A stretch of DNA of 64,000 nt, taken from assembly GCF_017311575.1 (NCBI RefSeq), contig NZ_JAFFQY010000008.1, forward strand, positions 36,646 through 100,645. The letters are read 5' to 3'. The stretch comes from Roseococcus thiosulfatophilus (lineage in GTDB: Bacteria; Pseudomonadota; Alphaproteobacteria; Acetobacterales; Acetobacteraceae). The notes below the pieces were generated by a model. That model was not told where the DNA came from. It saw only the letters and a list, made by a program, of their open reading frames with translations, and searched no databases. This document shows positions 30,483-38,857 of the stretch, one piece after another. The position numbers and the translations under genes are program-made. The first letter of the stretch is position 1. Every line of letters begins with the position of its first letter.

Positions 30483-31124
30483 ATGCCACGCAAGCCCGAA
30501 CCCCCGCGCGACCTGCGCGAGGCCTGCATCGCCGAGGCTCTCGCCGTCATCGAGCGCGACGGGATCGAGGCGTTGAGCCTGCGTGAAGTGGCCCGCCGCC
30601 TCGGCGTCTCGCACCAGGCGCCCTACAAGCACTACCCCAGCCGGGACCACCTGCTGGCCGAGGTGGTGCGCCGCGCCTTCGCGGCCTTCGCCGCCCATCT
30701 GGACGCGCGCCCGCGCGCCGCGGACCCCTTCGACGATTTGCACGCCATGGGCCGCGCCTATCTCGACTACGCGCTGCGCCACCCACTGCAATACCGGCTG
30801 ATGTTCGGCACGCCCCTGCCCGACGCGGAGGCGCATCCCGACATGATGGGCGATGGCCGCCACGCCTTCGGCCTGCTGAAATCCGCCATCGCCGCGCTGG
30901 ACGAGGCGCGGCCCGAAGCCGCCCGCCCCGCCGACCCGCGCCAGGATGCGCTGCTGGTCTGGTCCATGCTGCATGGCTTGGCCAGCATCGGCCAATGCTG
31001 CGCGCTGCAATCGCTGCGCCTGCCGCGCGCGGTCATGACCCCCATGCACGCCCATGCCATGGCGCGCATGGAGGAAGGGCTGCGCGCCGCCCTTCCGCAA
31101 CCCCGCCGCGGCCGACGGACATGA
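30483..31124 (+). CDS. TetR-family transcriptional regulator (WHG C-terminal domain)
   Basis: A 213-residue TetR-type regulator. The helix-turn-helix (about residues 10-60) contains LREACIAEALAVIERDGI, SLREVARRLGVSHQAPYKHY and SRDHLLAEVV. The ligand domain belongs to the WHG type (LVWSMLHGLASIGQC). The start is uncertain: ATGs at 30408 and 30459 are in frame, but 30483 (MPRKPEPPRD) gives the compact family form. It is translationally coupled to the next membrane gene and probably autoregulates through the 29080-29201 palindromes. This is inference, as TetR operators are usually 14-16-bp palindromes of this kind. Confidence 0.85.
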   Translation: MPRKPEPPRDLREACIAEALAVIERDGIEALSLREVARRLGVSHQAPYKHYPSRDHLLAEVVRRAFAAFAAHLDARPRAADPFDDLHAMGRAYLDYALRHPLQYRLMFGTPLPDAEAHPDMMGDGRHAFGLLKSAIAALDEARPEAARPADPRQDALLVWSMLHGLASIGQCCALQSLRLPRAVMTPMHAHAMARMEEGLRAALPQPRRGRRT

Positions 31125-31912
31125 TGGCGCGCGAGGCGGGCGCGGCGCTGCCGCTGGCCTGGCTCGCGGTCCTGGGTTTCCTGCTGGTGTTCCTGGTGAC
31201 GGCAGGGCTGGACCGCGTGGATTCACGACAGTTGGGCGGCGTGGGCGTCTGGGTGAAGCCCATGAAGTTCCAGCTCTCGGTGGCGCTGCACCTGGCCACG
31301 CTCGCCTGGGTGGCGGGGCGGCTGGGCGAGGAATGGCGCATGGGCTGGGTGGTGCAGTCGGTGCTGCTGCTGGCCGTGCTGATGGCGGTGCTGGAGGTGG
31401 CCTACATCACCTTCCAGGGCGCCATGCAGCAGGGCTCGCACTTCAACCTCTCCACGCGGTTCCACGCCACCATGTATTCGCTGATGGCGGCGGGCGCGGT
31501 GGTGCTGACCTCGGCCGCCGCGGTGCTGGGCGTGGTGGCGCTGCTGGACGGGCAGGCGCGGCTCGGCCCCGGGCTGCGGCAGGCGGTGGCGCTGGGGCTG
31601 GTGGGCGGCACAGCGCTGACACTCATCATCGCCTTCGACATGGGCGGGCGCATGGCGCACCACATCGGCACGCCCGCGAACCCGGAGGCGCGCTGGCCGC
31701 TGGTCGGCTGGTCGCGCGAGGTGGGGGACCTGCGCGCGCCGCATTTCTTCGCCACCCACATGATGCAGGCGGTGCCGGCGCTGGGCTGGGCGGCGGACCG
31801 CGCCCTGCCGCCCACCTGGGCGGTGGTGGCGGCCTGGGCGGCGGCGCTGCTCTGGGCGGGGTTGACGTGGCTCTTCTATCGCGGCGCGCTGGCAGGGCGG
31901 CCTTTTCCCTAA
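31121..31912 (+). CDS. Polytopic membrane protein of unknown function
   Basis: A 263-residue protein with about seven predicted transmembrane helices (for example PLAWLAVLGFLLVFLVTAGL near the N-terminus and VVAAWAAALLWAGLTWLFY near the C-terminus). Polar marks between helices are WVKPMKFQLSVALH, STRFHATMYS, FDMGGRMAHHIG and PHFFATHMMQ. The conserved-looking histidines could bind metal or haem, but I recognise no named family. It overlaps the TetR stop by 4 bp (ATGATG), so it is the last gene of the operon and a likely target of that regulator. Confidence 0.75.
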   Translation: MMAREAGAALPLAWLAVLGFLLVFLVTAGLDRVDSRQLGGVGVWVKPMKFQLSVALHLATLAWVAGRLGEEWRMGWVVQSVLLLAVLMAVLEVAYITFQGAMQQGSHFNLSTRFHATMYSLMAAGAVVLTSAAAVLGVVALLDGQARLGPGLRQAVALGLVGGTALTLIIAFDMGGRMAHHIGTPANPEARWPLVGWSREVGDLRAPHFFATHMMQAVPALGWAADRALPPTWAVVAAWAAALLWAGLTWLFYRGALAGRPFP

Positions 31913-31938
31913 GGCGCCTTTGAGCGGCTGATTCACGC

Positions 31939-31955
31939 CCTTGGCTTCGCCAAGG
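31939..31955. terminator. Short UUCG-like hairpin between convergent genes
   Basis: CCTTGGC-TTC-GCCAAGG is a perfect 7-bp stem with a tight loop. It lies 26 bp after the membrane-protein stop and 11 bp before the stop of the convergent DUF1289 gene. Confidence 0.5.
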
Positions 31956-31966
31956 ACGATCAGACG

Positions 31967-32173
31967 CTATCCCTTATTCCGCTTCGCCGCCTTGCCGGTG
32001 CGGTGCCCCGCCTGTTCCAGCGCGACCAGCCGCCCCGGCAGGGCTTCGCGCACGGCCGGCCGGGCGTCACGGTCCTTCTTCCAGCGTTTCTTCTCAGGCT
32101 TCGCCATGCCGCAGCCCAGGCACCAGCCGGTGGCCTCGTCGAAGCGGCAGACGTCAATGCAGGGGCTTGCCAT
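31967..32173 (-). CDS. DUF1289 small cysteine-motif protein
   Basis: A 68-residue protein opening MASPCIDVCRFDEATGWCLG. Four cysteines (CxxxC and CxxC) form the DUF1289 motif, probably a metal or Fe-S site. The tail is highly basic (KPEKKRWKKDRDARP, then KAAKRNKG). DUF1289 proteins are small, widespread in proteobacteria and of unknown role. A degraded copy of the same C-terminal segment lies at about 33603-33695 on the same strand. Confidence 0.8.
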   Translation of the reverse strand: MASPCIDVCRFDEATGWCLGCGMAKPEKKRWKKDRDARPAVREALPGRLVALEQAGHRTGKAAKRNKG

Positions 32174-32338
32174 GACATGCAGGTGGGGAGGCGCGGGCCA
32201 AGCGGTCACGGAAGCTTCACGCCCCAGCCATCCCCCTGGAGCAAGGCTGGCCACGCCCGCGCTCCGGGGTGGTTTACTGCCTCCCTTTCCGCACCACATG
32301 CATTCCAGCGCCATCCCCCTCGGAGAGGAGACACGCCC

Positions 32339-32842
32339 ATGACCCCACCGCCCCGCCGAACCCTGCTGCTGGCGGCAGGCGCGGCCCTGGCCGTCCCCGC
32401 CTTGGCCGCCCCCGCCCTTCTCCGGCCCGCCCTCGCCCAAGGCCTGGCGCCCACCCCCAGCATGCGGGGCGGCGCCAACAACTACCTGCCCGGCGCGGCC
32501 ATCGTCCCGCGGATCGGCCAGGGCGGCTTCTGGCTGACCGGCACGGTGCGCCGCGCGGGCGATGGTGCGCCCGTCCCCCGCGCGCGCATCCAGATCTGGG
32601 CCCACACGACCGAGGGGCATGAGCGCGACCCGCACAGCCATGGCGCCACCCTGACCGATGCCGAGGGCGCGTTCCGCATGGAGATGCCGCAGATCGTGCC
32701 CGCCTTCGGCCAGGCGCATGGCCATTTGGCGTATGATTCCGCGCATGACGAGAATGGCTACGAGACGGTCTTCCTCCGCCCGCTGCTGCGCAGCGCGCGT
32801 GACACCAGCCTGACCGCGCATTTCGTCCTGCGCCGGGCGTGA
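32339..32842 (+). CDS. Tat-exported intradiol-dioxygenase-like protein
   Basis: A 167-residue protein with a twin-arginine-type signal (MTPPPRRTLLLAAGAALAVP, Ala-rich cleavage region near residue 34). The mature beta-sandwich shows the intradiol-dioxygenase pattern: GTVRRAGDGAPVPRARIQIW, then TTEGHERDPHSHG, TDAEGAFRMEMP and AHGHLAYD. The Tyr/His iron-ligand arrangement of true catechol dioxygenases is not clearly present, although several His residues remain. The protein is only about half their length. The stop overlaps the next gene by 4 bp, so it is the periplasmic partner of that haem-b-like membrane protein. Confidence 0.75.
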   Translation: MTPPPRRTLLLAAGAALAVPALAAPALLRPALAQGLAPTPSMRGGANNYLPGAAIVPRIGQGGFWLTGTVRRAGDGAPVPRARIQIWAHTTEGHERDPHSHGATLTDAEGAFRMEMPQIVPAFGQAHGHLAYDSAHDENGYETVFLRPLLRSARDTSLTAHFVLRRA

Positions 32843-33450
32843 CGGCCGCGCGCGCGGCCCTTGTCTGGGCCGGGCTCGCGCTCGCACTCGGGGTGCCGCT
32901 GGCGGTGGCCGCGACCAGCCCGCTGCTGGCCTGGCGGGAGCCCATCTACATCGCCGCCGGCCTCGCGGGCGTGGTGGGCCTCGGGCTGCTGCTGGTGCAG
33001 CCCCTGCTGGCGGCCGGCCTGCTGCCGGGGTTGCGGATGCGCCCCTCGCGCCGGCTGCACGCCGTGGTCGGCGCGGCCCTGGTGGTGGCGGTGGTGGCGC
33101 ATGTCGCGGGGCTGTGGGTGACGAGCCCGCCCGATGTGGTGGACGCCCTGCTCTTCCGCTCCCCCACGCCCTTCTCGGCATGGGGGGTGGTGGCGATGTG
33201 GGCGGTGTTCGGCGCCGCGCTGCTGGCGCTGCTGCGCCCAAGGCTGCGGCTGCTGCTCTTCCGCCTCTGCCATGTCACGCTGGCCGTGGTGGTGGTGGTG
33301 GGCACCGTGGTCCATGCCTGGCTGGTGGACGGGACGATGGGCACGGTCTCCAAGGCCGTGCTCTGCCTCCTGGTGCTGGCCGCGGCGGCCTGGGCGGTGC
33401 GCGAGGCGCGGCTGCCGGCCGCCCTGCGCCGACTGCTGCGGCGGGAATGA
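32839..33450 (+). CDS. Ferric-reductase-like transmembrane haem protein
   Basis: A 203-residue membrane protein with about six helices, starting with GTG at 32839 inside the preceding stop (GTGA). Helical histidines RRLHAVVGAALVV, VAHVAGLW, FRLCHVTLAVV and VVHAWLVDG have the spacing of the ferric-reductase-like/MsrQ b-type cytochrome domain. There is no FAD/NAD domain, so electrons would come from the quinone pool or a partner. Coupling to a Tat-exported protein mirrors MsrPQ, where the membrane cytochrome feeds a periplasmic enzyme. The partner here is different. Confidence 0.78.
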   Translation: MTAARAALVWAGLALALGVPLAVAATSPLLAWREPIYIAAGLAGVVGLGLLLVQPLLAAGLLPGLRMRPSRRLHAVVGAALVVAVVAHVAGLWVTSPPDVVDALLFRSPTPFSAWGVVAMWAVFGAALLALLRPRLRLLLFRLCHVTLAVVVVVGTVVHAWLVDGTMGTVSKAVLCLLVLAAAAWAVREARLPAALRRLLRRE

Positions 33451-33602
33451 GGTCGGGTGCGCCACATCCAGCCACGATAGGCCCCTGAACGACACGGCCG
33501 GACCTCGCGTCGCAAGAGCACCGCTGGTTCATCATGCCGCCGCCGTTGCTGGACGGTGGATCCGCGCGCTGGGCGGTGCCGCCCAGTGCGAGGCGACGGT
33601 AT

Positions 33603-33695
33603 CCCCCCTTCCGCTTCGCCGCCGTCCCCATGCGGTGACCCGCCTGCTCCAGCACGACCGATGCCGGGCCCGCGCGACGATCCTGGAAAAACGCA
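33603..33695 (-). pseudogene. Relic of a DUF1289 gene C-terminus
   Basis: The 334-bp gap between 33450 and 33785 has no intact gene. On the minus strand it encodes VVLEQAGHRMGTAAKRKGG preceded by QDRRAGPAS. This matches the end of the intact DUF1289 protein 1.5 kb to the left (VALEQAGHRTGKAAKRNKG preceded by KDRDARPA). The cysteine motif and start are missing, and the frame runs on past the expected stop. A duplicated and decayed copy is the simplest reading. Confidence 0.55.
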
Positions 33696-33784
33696 GCCCT
33701 CCTGCCCTCTCATGTCCATTGGCCGCCGCCTCGCGGCTCATGGGGGTGACGGACCACGCCGTCACTTGAGGAAAGGAACCCGCC

Positions 33785-34141
33785 ATGCAGTTCGTGCTGA
33801 TGTTCAACCAGCCCACCGAGGTGCTGGAACGCCAGGAGGACCCCGTCCTCGGCCCGCCCGCCCTGGAGCCCTGGAAGGCCTATATGGACGCCATGGTCGG
33901 CGCGGGGATCATGCGCGGCGGCAACCGCCTCGCGCCCCCCTGGACCGCCACCACCCTGCGCCAGCGCGGCGGCGCCCGCCAGGTGCAGGACGGCCCCTTC
34001 GCCGACAGCAAGGAACAGCTGGCGGGCTTCGTCGTGATCGAGGTGCCCTCGCTCGACGAGGCGCTGGCCTGGGCCGAGCGCAGCCCCAGCACCGCCACCG
34101 GCAGCACGGAGGTGCGCCCCATCGCCCCCGCGCCCGAATGA
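33785..34141 (+). CDS. YCII-related (DGPF) domain protein
   Basis: A 118-residue YCII-domain protein beginning MQFVLMFNQPTEVL and containing the DGPF signature in VQDGPFADSKEQLAGFVV and the ferredoxin-like fold ending VRPIAPAPE. A good ribosome-binding site (GAGGAAAGG) precedes the ATG. It overlaps the following ECF-like sigma gene by 4 bp. YCII-domain genes are frequently paired with this sigma type. They are thought to be linked in function, but the biochemical role of the small protein is unknown. Confidence 0.9.
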   Translation: MQFVLMFNQPTEVLERQEDPVLGPPALEPWKAYMDAMVGAGIMRGGNRLAPPWTATTLRQRGGARQVQDGPFADSKEQLAGFVVIEVPSLDEALAWAERSPSTATGSTEVRPIAPAPE

Positions 34142-35376
34142 CCAGGGACCAGGCCGCGCGCGACGCGGCCGAGGCCGCCGCCCGTGCCTCCTACGGGCGG
34201 CTGCTGGCCTGGCTCGCGCTGCGCTGGCGCGACCTGGCCGCGGCCGAGGACGCCCTGGCCGAGGCCTTCCTCGCCGCGCTGCACACCTGGCCGCGCGATG
34301 GCGTGCCCCGATCCCCGGAGGCCTGGCTGATGACCGCCGCGAAGCGCAACATGCTCAAGCGCGCCCGCCACCGCCGCATGGCCCGGGACCCGGCGCGGCA
34401 GATGCTGCTCGCCACCCCGGAGGAGGCGCCCGAGCCCTTCGACCTGCCGGATGAACGGCTGCGGCTGATGCTGGTCTGCGCCCACCCCGCCATCGAGCCC
34501 ATGCTGCGCCCCGCGCTCATGCTCCAGGCCGTGCTGGGGGTGGAGGCGGCGCGCATCGCCGGCGTCTTCCTGGTGGCGCCGGAGGCGATGGCCAAGCGCC
34601 TCGGCCGCGCCAAGGCCAAGATCAAGGCCGCCGGCATCCGCTTCGAAACGCCCGAGGCGCGGGACCTGCCCGCGCGGCTCGACGCGGTGCTGGAGGCGAT
34701 CTACGCCGCCTATGCGCTGGACGGCATCCATGAGGCGCATCCCGGCGCCGCCGACCTCGCCGCCGAGGCCGCCTTCCTGGCCGAACTCGTCGCCTCCCTC
34801 AGCCCCGGCCACCCGGAGGCGCTGGGCCTGCACGCGCTGCTGCTCTACTGCGAGGCGCGGCGCCCGGCGCGGCTCGATGCGGCGGGGCGCTTCGTGCCGC
34901 TCGACCGGCAGGACCCCGCGCGCTGGGACGCGGCGCGCCTGGCCCGCGCCGATGCGCTGCTGGCCCGCGCGGCCCTGGCCCAGTCGCCCGGCCGCTTCCA
35001 GCTGGAGGCCGCCATCCAGTCCGCCCATTGCCACCGGCGGCATGGCGGCCCGACGCCCTGGGGCGACATCCTGGCGCTGTATGAGGGGCTGCTGGCCCTC
35101 GCTCCCAGCACGGGCGCGCGGCTGGCCCATGCGGTGGCCCTGGCGCGCGCCAGCGGGGATGCGGCGGCGGGGCTCGCGCGGCTGGACGCGCTGGACCCGC
35201 GCCCGCCGGACACGCACCAGAGCTGGTGGGCGGTGCGCGCGCATCTGCTGGAAGCGGCGGGCCACGCGGCCGAGGCGGCGGAGGCCTACTGGGCGGCGCG
35301 GCGCCTCACCACCAGCCCCGCCGTGCTGGGCTATCTCGACGCCTGCCTGGAACGCCTGGCGGCGCGCGGGCATTGA
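34138..35376 (+). CDS. ECF-type sigma factor with DUF6596/TPR-like C-terminal extension
   Basis: A 412-residue RNA polymerase sigma factor. Region 2 (about 15-85) includes LAAAEDALAEAFLAALHTWP and SPEAWLMTAAKRNMLKRARH. Region 4 (about 115-175) includes LMLQAVLGVEAARIAGVFLVAPEAMAKRL. A long alpha-helical extension (about 185-412) is the DUF6596 module, with RLDAVLEAIYAAY and GRFQLEAAIQSAHCHR. This large ECF subgroup lacks a conventional anti-sigma factor, and the extension is believed to control activity. It is translationally coupled to the YCII gene. Confidence 0.9.
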   Translation: MTRDQAARDAAEAAARASYGRLLAWLALRWRDLAAAEDALAEAFLAALHTWPRDGVPRSPEAWLMTAAKRNMLKRARHRRMARDPARQMLLATPEEAPEPFDLPDERLRLMLVCAHPAIEPMLRPALMLQAVLGVEAARIAGVFLVAPEAMAKRLGRAKAKIKAAGIRFETPEARDLPARLDAVLEAIYAAYALDGIHEAHPGAADLAAEAAFLAELVASLSPGHPEALGLHALLLYCEARRPARLDAAGRFVPLDRQDPARWDAARLARADALLARAALAQSPGRFQLEAAIQSAHCHRRHGGPTPWGDILALYEGLLALAPSTGARLAHAVALARASGDAAAGLARLDALDPRPPDTHQSWWAVRAHLLEAAGHAAEAAEAYWAARRLTTSPAVLGYLDACLERLAARGH

Positions 35377-35391
35377 CGGCCCGCCCGGGCT

Positions 35392-37026
35392 TCAGGCCGG
35401 CGTGGTGCTGCGGCTCCAGACATATTGGCGCAGCAGCAGGACGATCTGCTCGAACAGGTCAATGGACCGCCACAGGGCCAGCCGTTCCTCCGGGCTGGAC
35501 GGCGCCGCGCCGCCGGAGACGCGTTCGCGCACCGCCAGCAGCGCCACGCTGCGGTCGGCCACGAGCTTGACCAGGAATTCCGGGTCGCTCTCCGCATCGC
35601 CAAGCTCCGCGGCCACGATCTCCAGCAGCGCGTGCAGCCCCTCGACCAGGCTGCGCGTCACGCCGTCCGTGGCACCGCCCTCGGCGCAGGTCGCGGCGGC
35701 GGCCACGAAATGCGCGACATTGGCCTGCAACTCGGCCAGCACCTGGTTGGCATCGGCCAGGCGCAGCAGCCGGTCGCTCTCGGCACCCGGCCCGGCCTGG
35801 GCCGCCGCGTCCAGGGTGAAGTCACGAATGGTGGCATGGAGCGCCCGGCCGGAACGTTGCAGCACCGCGAGGCTGGGGGGCTTCGGCCCCGCCTCGCCCG
35901 GACGCACCCCGTGGAGGAAGAGGGGGAGGCGCTGCATCAGCCGGTCCTGCTCCAGCTCCACCTGGCGGATGGCTTCGGCCGCACCCGTCGGGCGCGGGTT
36001 GTAGAGATGGGCGGGCCGCTCCAGCACCTCCTCGGCCGAGGGCGGGCTGAGGCGGGCCACCAGCCGGTAGATCGGCCCGTTGAGCGGGCTCGCCACCAGC
36101 GCCGCCACCAGCTGGAACAGCCAATGCACCAGCGTGACCTGCAGCGCGACATCGGTGGTGATGGCACCCGTCAGCGCCACGATGGTGGGCACGCCCGCGA
36201 AATGCTCGAGCGACAGCAGCGGCAGCAGCACCAGGCAGCCGATCACCTTCAGGATGACCTGGTAGACCGAGAGTTGCCGCTCCGTGCCCTTCAACGTGCT
36301 GGCCTGGATCCAGCTCATCAGCCCCGAGCCGAGATTGGCCCCCACGACGATCAGCATGGTCTGGTCGAGGCCGAGCAGCCCGCCGCTGACCAGCGCGATG
36401 GCGATGACGGAGACGGTCATCCCCTGCATCACGGTGGCCAGCACGGTGCCCACGATGAAGCCCCAGAAGTAGAACTGGCTGGCGAAGGCCATGGCCTCGC
36501 GCACCGCGGCGGAATCCCCGAGCGGCCGCGCGCCCATGACGGTGAGCTGCACGCCCAGCATCAGCAGGCCCAGGCCCATTGCCGCGTTCACCAGGAAGCC
36601 GTGGCGGGGGGATTTGTGCGTCTCGAACAGGTAGGCCGCGCCCACCAGGCTCAGCAGCGCATAGGTCAGGGCGCTGCTGTCGAGCGAGATCAGCAGCAGG
36701 CGCAGCGTGGTCCCGGCATAGGCCCAGGTCACGATGGGCATGCCCGCCTGCACGGTGATGGCCCCCGCGGAAACCAGCCCCACCACGATGAAGGTGACGG
36801 CATTGGTGCTCTGCACCAGGGCGCCGGACCCCACCCCCACCATCGCCGCCTGGACGGGGTGGCGCGTGACCGCGCGCACCAGGCGCCGCAGCCGCGGCCC
36901 GGCCAGTTCCTTCATGTTGACGGTGAGGAAATGCGTGCCGACGAAGATCAGGCCAAGGCCCGCGAACAAGGCGAAGATCACTGTGGCTGGGCCCTGTATC
37001 CGATGAATTGCGCCGGCATGGAGCAT
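35392..37026 (-). CDS. Na/Pi-cotransporter family protein
   Basis: A 544-residue membrane protein of the NptA/PNaS family. About eight to nine helices with two inverted repeats occupy residues 10-340. The first repeat motif region reads GSGALVQSTNAVTF and the second GTVLATVMQGMTVSVIA. The canonical QSSS/QSST is changed in both, so substrate or ion coupling may differ. A cytoplasmic C-terminal helical domain (about 350-544) is PhoU-like in character. Transport of phosphate with sodium is the family role. It is divergent from the binding-protein gene by 150 bp. Confidence 0.87.
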   Translation of the reverse strand: MLHAGAIHRIQGPATVIFALFAGLGLIFVGTHFLTVNMKELAGPRLRRLVRAVTRHPVQAAMVGVGSGALVQSTNAVTFIVVGLVSAGAITVQAGMPIVTWAYAGTTLRLLLISLDSSALTYALLSLVGAAYLFETHKSPRHGFLVNAAMGLGLLMLGVQLTVMGARPLGDSAAVREAMAFASQFYFWGFIVGTVLATVMQGMTVSVIAIALVSGGLLGLDQTMLIVVGANLGSGLMSWIQASTLKGTERQLSVYQVILKVIGCLVLLPLLSLEHFAGVPTIVALTGAITTDVALQVTLVHWLFQLVAALVASPLNGPIYRLVARLSPPSAEEVLERPAHLYNPRPTGAAEAIRQVELEQDRLMQRLPLFLHGVRPGEAGPKPPSLAVLQRSGRALHATIRDFTLDAAAQAGPGAESDRLLRLADANQVLAELQANVAHFVAAAATCAEGGATDGVTRSLVEGLHALLEIVAAELGDAESDPEFLVKLVADRSVALLAVRERVSGGAAPSSPEERLALWRSIDLFEQIVLLLRQYVWSRSTTPA

Positions 37027-37176
37027 GCGGGCGCCTCATTATGGACGCGCGGGGCGCCAGGGAACAGGGTCGGGCTCACTCGCCGGCCGACCGCATCATC
37101 GTCCCGAAACAGAGACTTGAGCGGCGCGGCCCCGCCCCGCTAGCGTTGCGGCAATTCACCCCTGGAGACTCCAAGA

Positions 37177-38790
37177 ATGCTTCGTCGCGACATCCTGGCG
37201 GGCGGCGCCGCCCTGGCGGGTGCGGCCGCCCTGCCGCGCTTCGCCATCGCCCAGCCCGCCCGCAACCGCGTGCTGCGCTATGTGCCCCACGCCAACCCCG
37301 GCAACATAGACCCCTTCACCAACACCGCCTTCGTGGCGCGCGACCACGCCATGCTGGTCTATGACCAGCTCTACGGCATGGACGAGCAGTTCCGCCCGCA
37401 GCCGCAGATGGTCCAGGGCCATGTGGTCGAGAATGACGGGCTGCTCTGGCGCTTCACCCTGCGCGAGGGGCTGAAGTTCCATGACGGCTCCGCGGTGCGC
37501 GGCCGCGACTGCATCGCCTCCATCCGCCGCTGGGGCCGCCGCGACGCCTTCGGCCAGGTGCTCATGTCGCGCGTGGCCGAGATGACGGAGGAGAGCGACC
37601 GCGTCTTCTCCATCCGCCTCGAACGGCCCTTCCCCAAGATGCTCGAAGCCTTCTCCAAGGTGACGACGAGCTGCCTCTTCGTCCTGCCCGAGCGGCTGGC
37701 CAACGTGGACCCCTTCACCAACATCACCGAGGCCGTGGGCAGCGGCCCCTACCGCTTCGTGCAGAATGAGTGGGTGCCTGGCTCCTCGCTCGCCTACACG
37801 CGCAACCCGGACTATGTGCCTGTGCCGAACGGCACGCCCTCCATGACGGCTGGCCCCAAGGTGGCGCATTTCGACCGGGTGGAATGGCGCATCATCCCCG
37901 ACCACTCCACCGCCGCCGCCGCCCTGCAATCGGGCGAGATCGACTGGTGGGAGCAGCCGACCGCCGACCTTTTCCCGCTGTTCCTGCGCGGCGCCAATGC
38001 CCGCAACATCGGCGTGGACATCATCAACAACACGGGGCTGATCGGCATCTTCCGCCCCAACCACGCGGCCGAGCCCTTCAACAACCCCGCCGTGCGCCGC
38101 GCGGTGCTGACCGCGGTGAACCAGATGGACTTCATGACGGCGGTCATCGGCCAGACGGGCATCGAGGGCCGACCCGATTTGCGGCGCGAGGGCATCGGCT
38201 ATTTCGCGCCGGAATCCCCCTCCGCCTCCGCGGTCGGCCTGGACCGCCTGCGCAAGAGCGTGGAGGCCGCGCGCGCCGAGCTGCAGGCGGCGGGTGCCAT
38301 GGGTGCGCGGCTGGTGCTGCTGAACGCGACGGACCTCGCCTCCATCAACGCCGCGACGCTGGTGGGCGCGGACCTGTTCCGCCGGATGGGCTTCAACGTG
38401 GACCTGGTCAGCACGGACTGGGGCACGCTGGTGGCCCGCCGCGCCAGCCGCAACCCGCTGGACCAGGGGGGCTGGAGCGGTTTCTTCACCTTCTGGTCCG
38501 GCGTGGACCATTGGAACCCCGCGAGCCACGCCTCCATCCGCGGGCATGGCGCCAATGCCTGGCCGGGCTGGCCGGAAATCCCGGCCATCGAGGCGCAGCG
38601 CGACGCCTGGTTCGACGCGCCGAACGATGCGGCGGCCCTGGCCGCGACGACCGAGATGCAGCGCATCGCCTTCCAGGAAGTGCCCTATGTCCCGACGGGC
38701 ATGTACTACCAGCCCACCGCCTTCCGCCGGAGCCTGACGGGGATGCTGAAGGGCCAGCCGCCGCTGTTCTGGAACATCCGGCGCGCCTGA
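37177..38790 (+). CDS. ABC transporter substrate-binding protein, family 5
   Basis: A 537-residue peptide/nickel-type (SBP_bac_5) periplasmic binding protein. The signal has Tat character (MLRRDILAGGAALAGAAALP). Family parts are YVPHANPGNIDPFTNTAF, LKFHDGSAVRGRDCIASIRR, GSGPYRFVQNEW, IDWWEQPTADLF and NHAAEPFNNPAVRRAVLTAV. It stands alone, with no permease or ATPase beside it. It is clearly paralogous to the binding protein at 48895-50448 (shared ADC-AS-RW, NHAAEPF and DWGTL-ARR segments). The ligand is unknown and could be a peptide, opine or other amine-containing compound. Confidence 0.9.
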   Translation: MLRRDILAGGAALAGAAALPRFAIAQPARNRVLRYVPHANPGNIDPFTNTAFVARDHAMLVYDQLYGMDEQFRPQPQMVQGHVVENDGLLWRFTLREGLKFHDGSAVRGRDCIASIRRWGRRDAFGQVLMSRVAEMTEESDRVFSIRLERPFPKMLEAFSKVTTSCLFVLPERLANVDPFTNITEAVGSGPYRFVQNEWVPGSSLAYTRNPDYVPVPNGTPSMTAGPKVAHFDRVEWRIIPDHSTAAAALQSGEIDWWEQPTADLFPLFLRGANARNIGVDIINNTGLIGIFRPNHAAEPFNNPAVRRAVLTAVNQMDFMTAVIGQTGIEGRPDLRREGIGYFAPESPSASAVGLDRLRKSVEAARAELQAAGAMGARLVLLNATDLASINAATLVGADLFRRMGFNVDLVSTDWGTLVARRASRNPLDQGGWSGFFTFWSGVDHWNPASHASIRGHGANAWPGWPEIPAIEAQRDAWFDAPNDAAALAATTEMQRIAFQEVPYVPTGMYYQPTAFRRSLTGMLKGQPPLFWNIRRA

Positions 38791-38806
38791 GGCGCGCTGG
38801 GGAAGA

Positions 38807-38840
38807 CGCCTTAGGCGCGCGATGACAGGCGCCTAAGGCG
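38807..38840 (+). terminator. Strong hairpin after binding-protein gene
   Basis: CGCCTTAGGCGC, a 10-nt loop, then GCGCCTAAGGCG makes a perfect 12-bp stem 16 bp after the stop codon. It lies between convergent genes and can serve both, and each arm is itself partly palindromic. Confidence 0.65.
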
Positions 38841-38857
38841 CGCGGGGCCGCGCCGGC

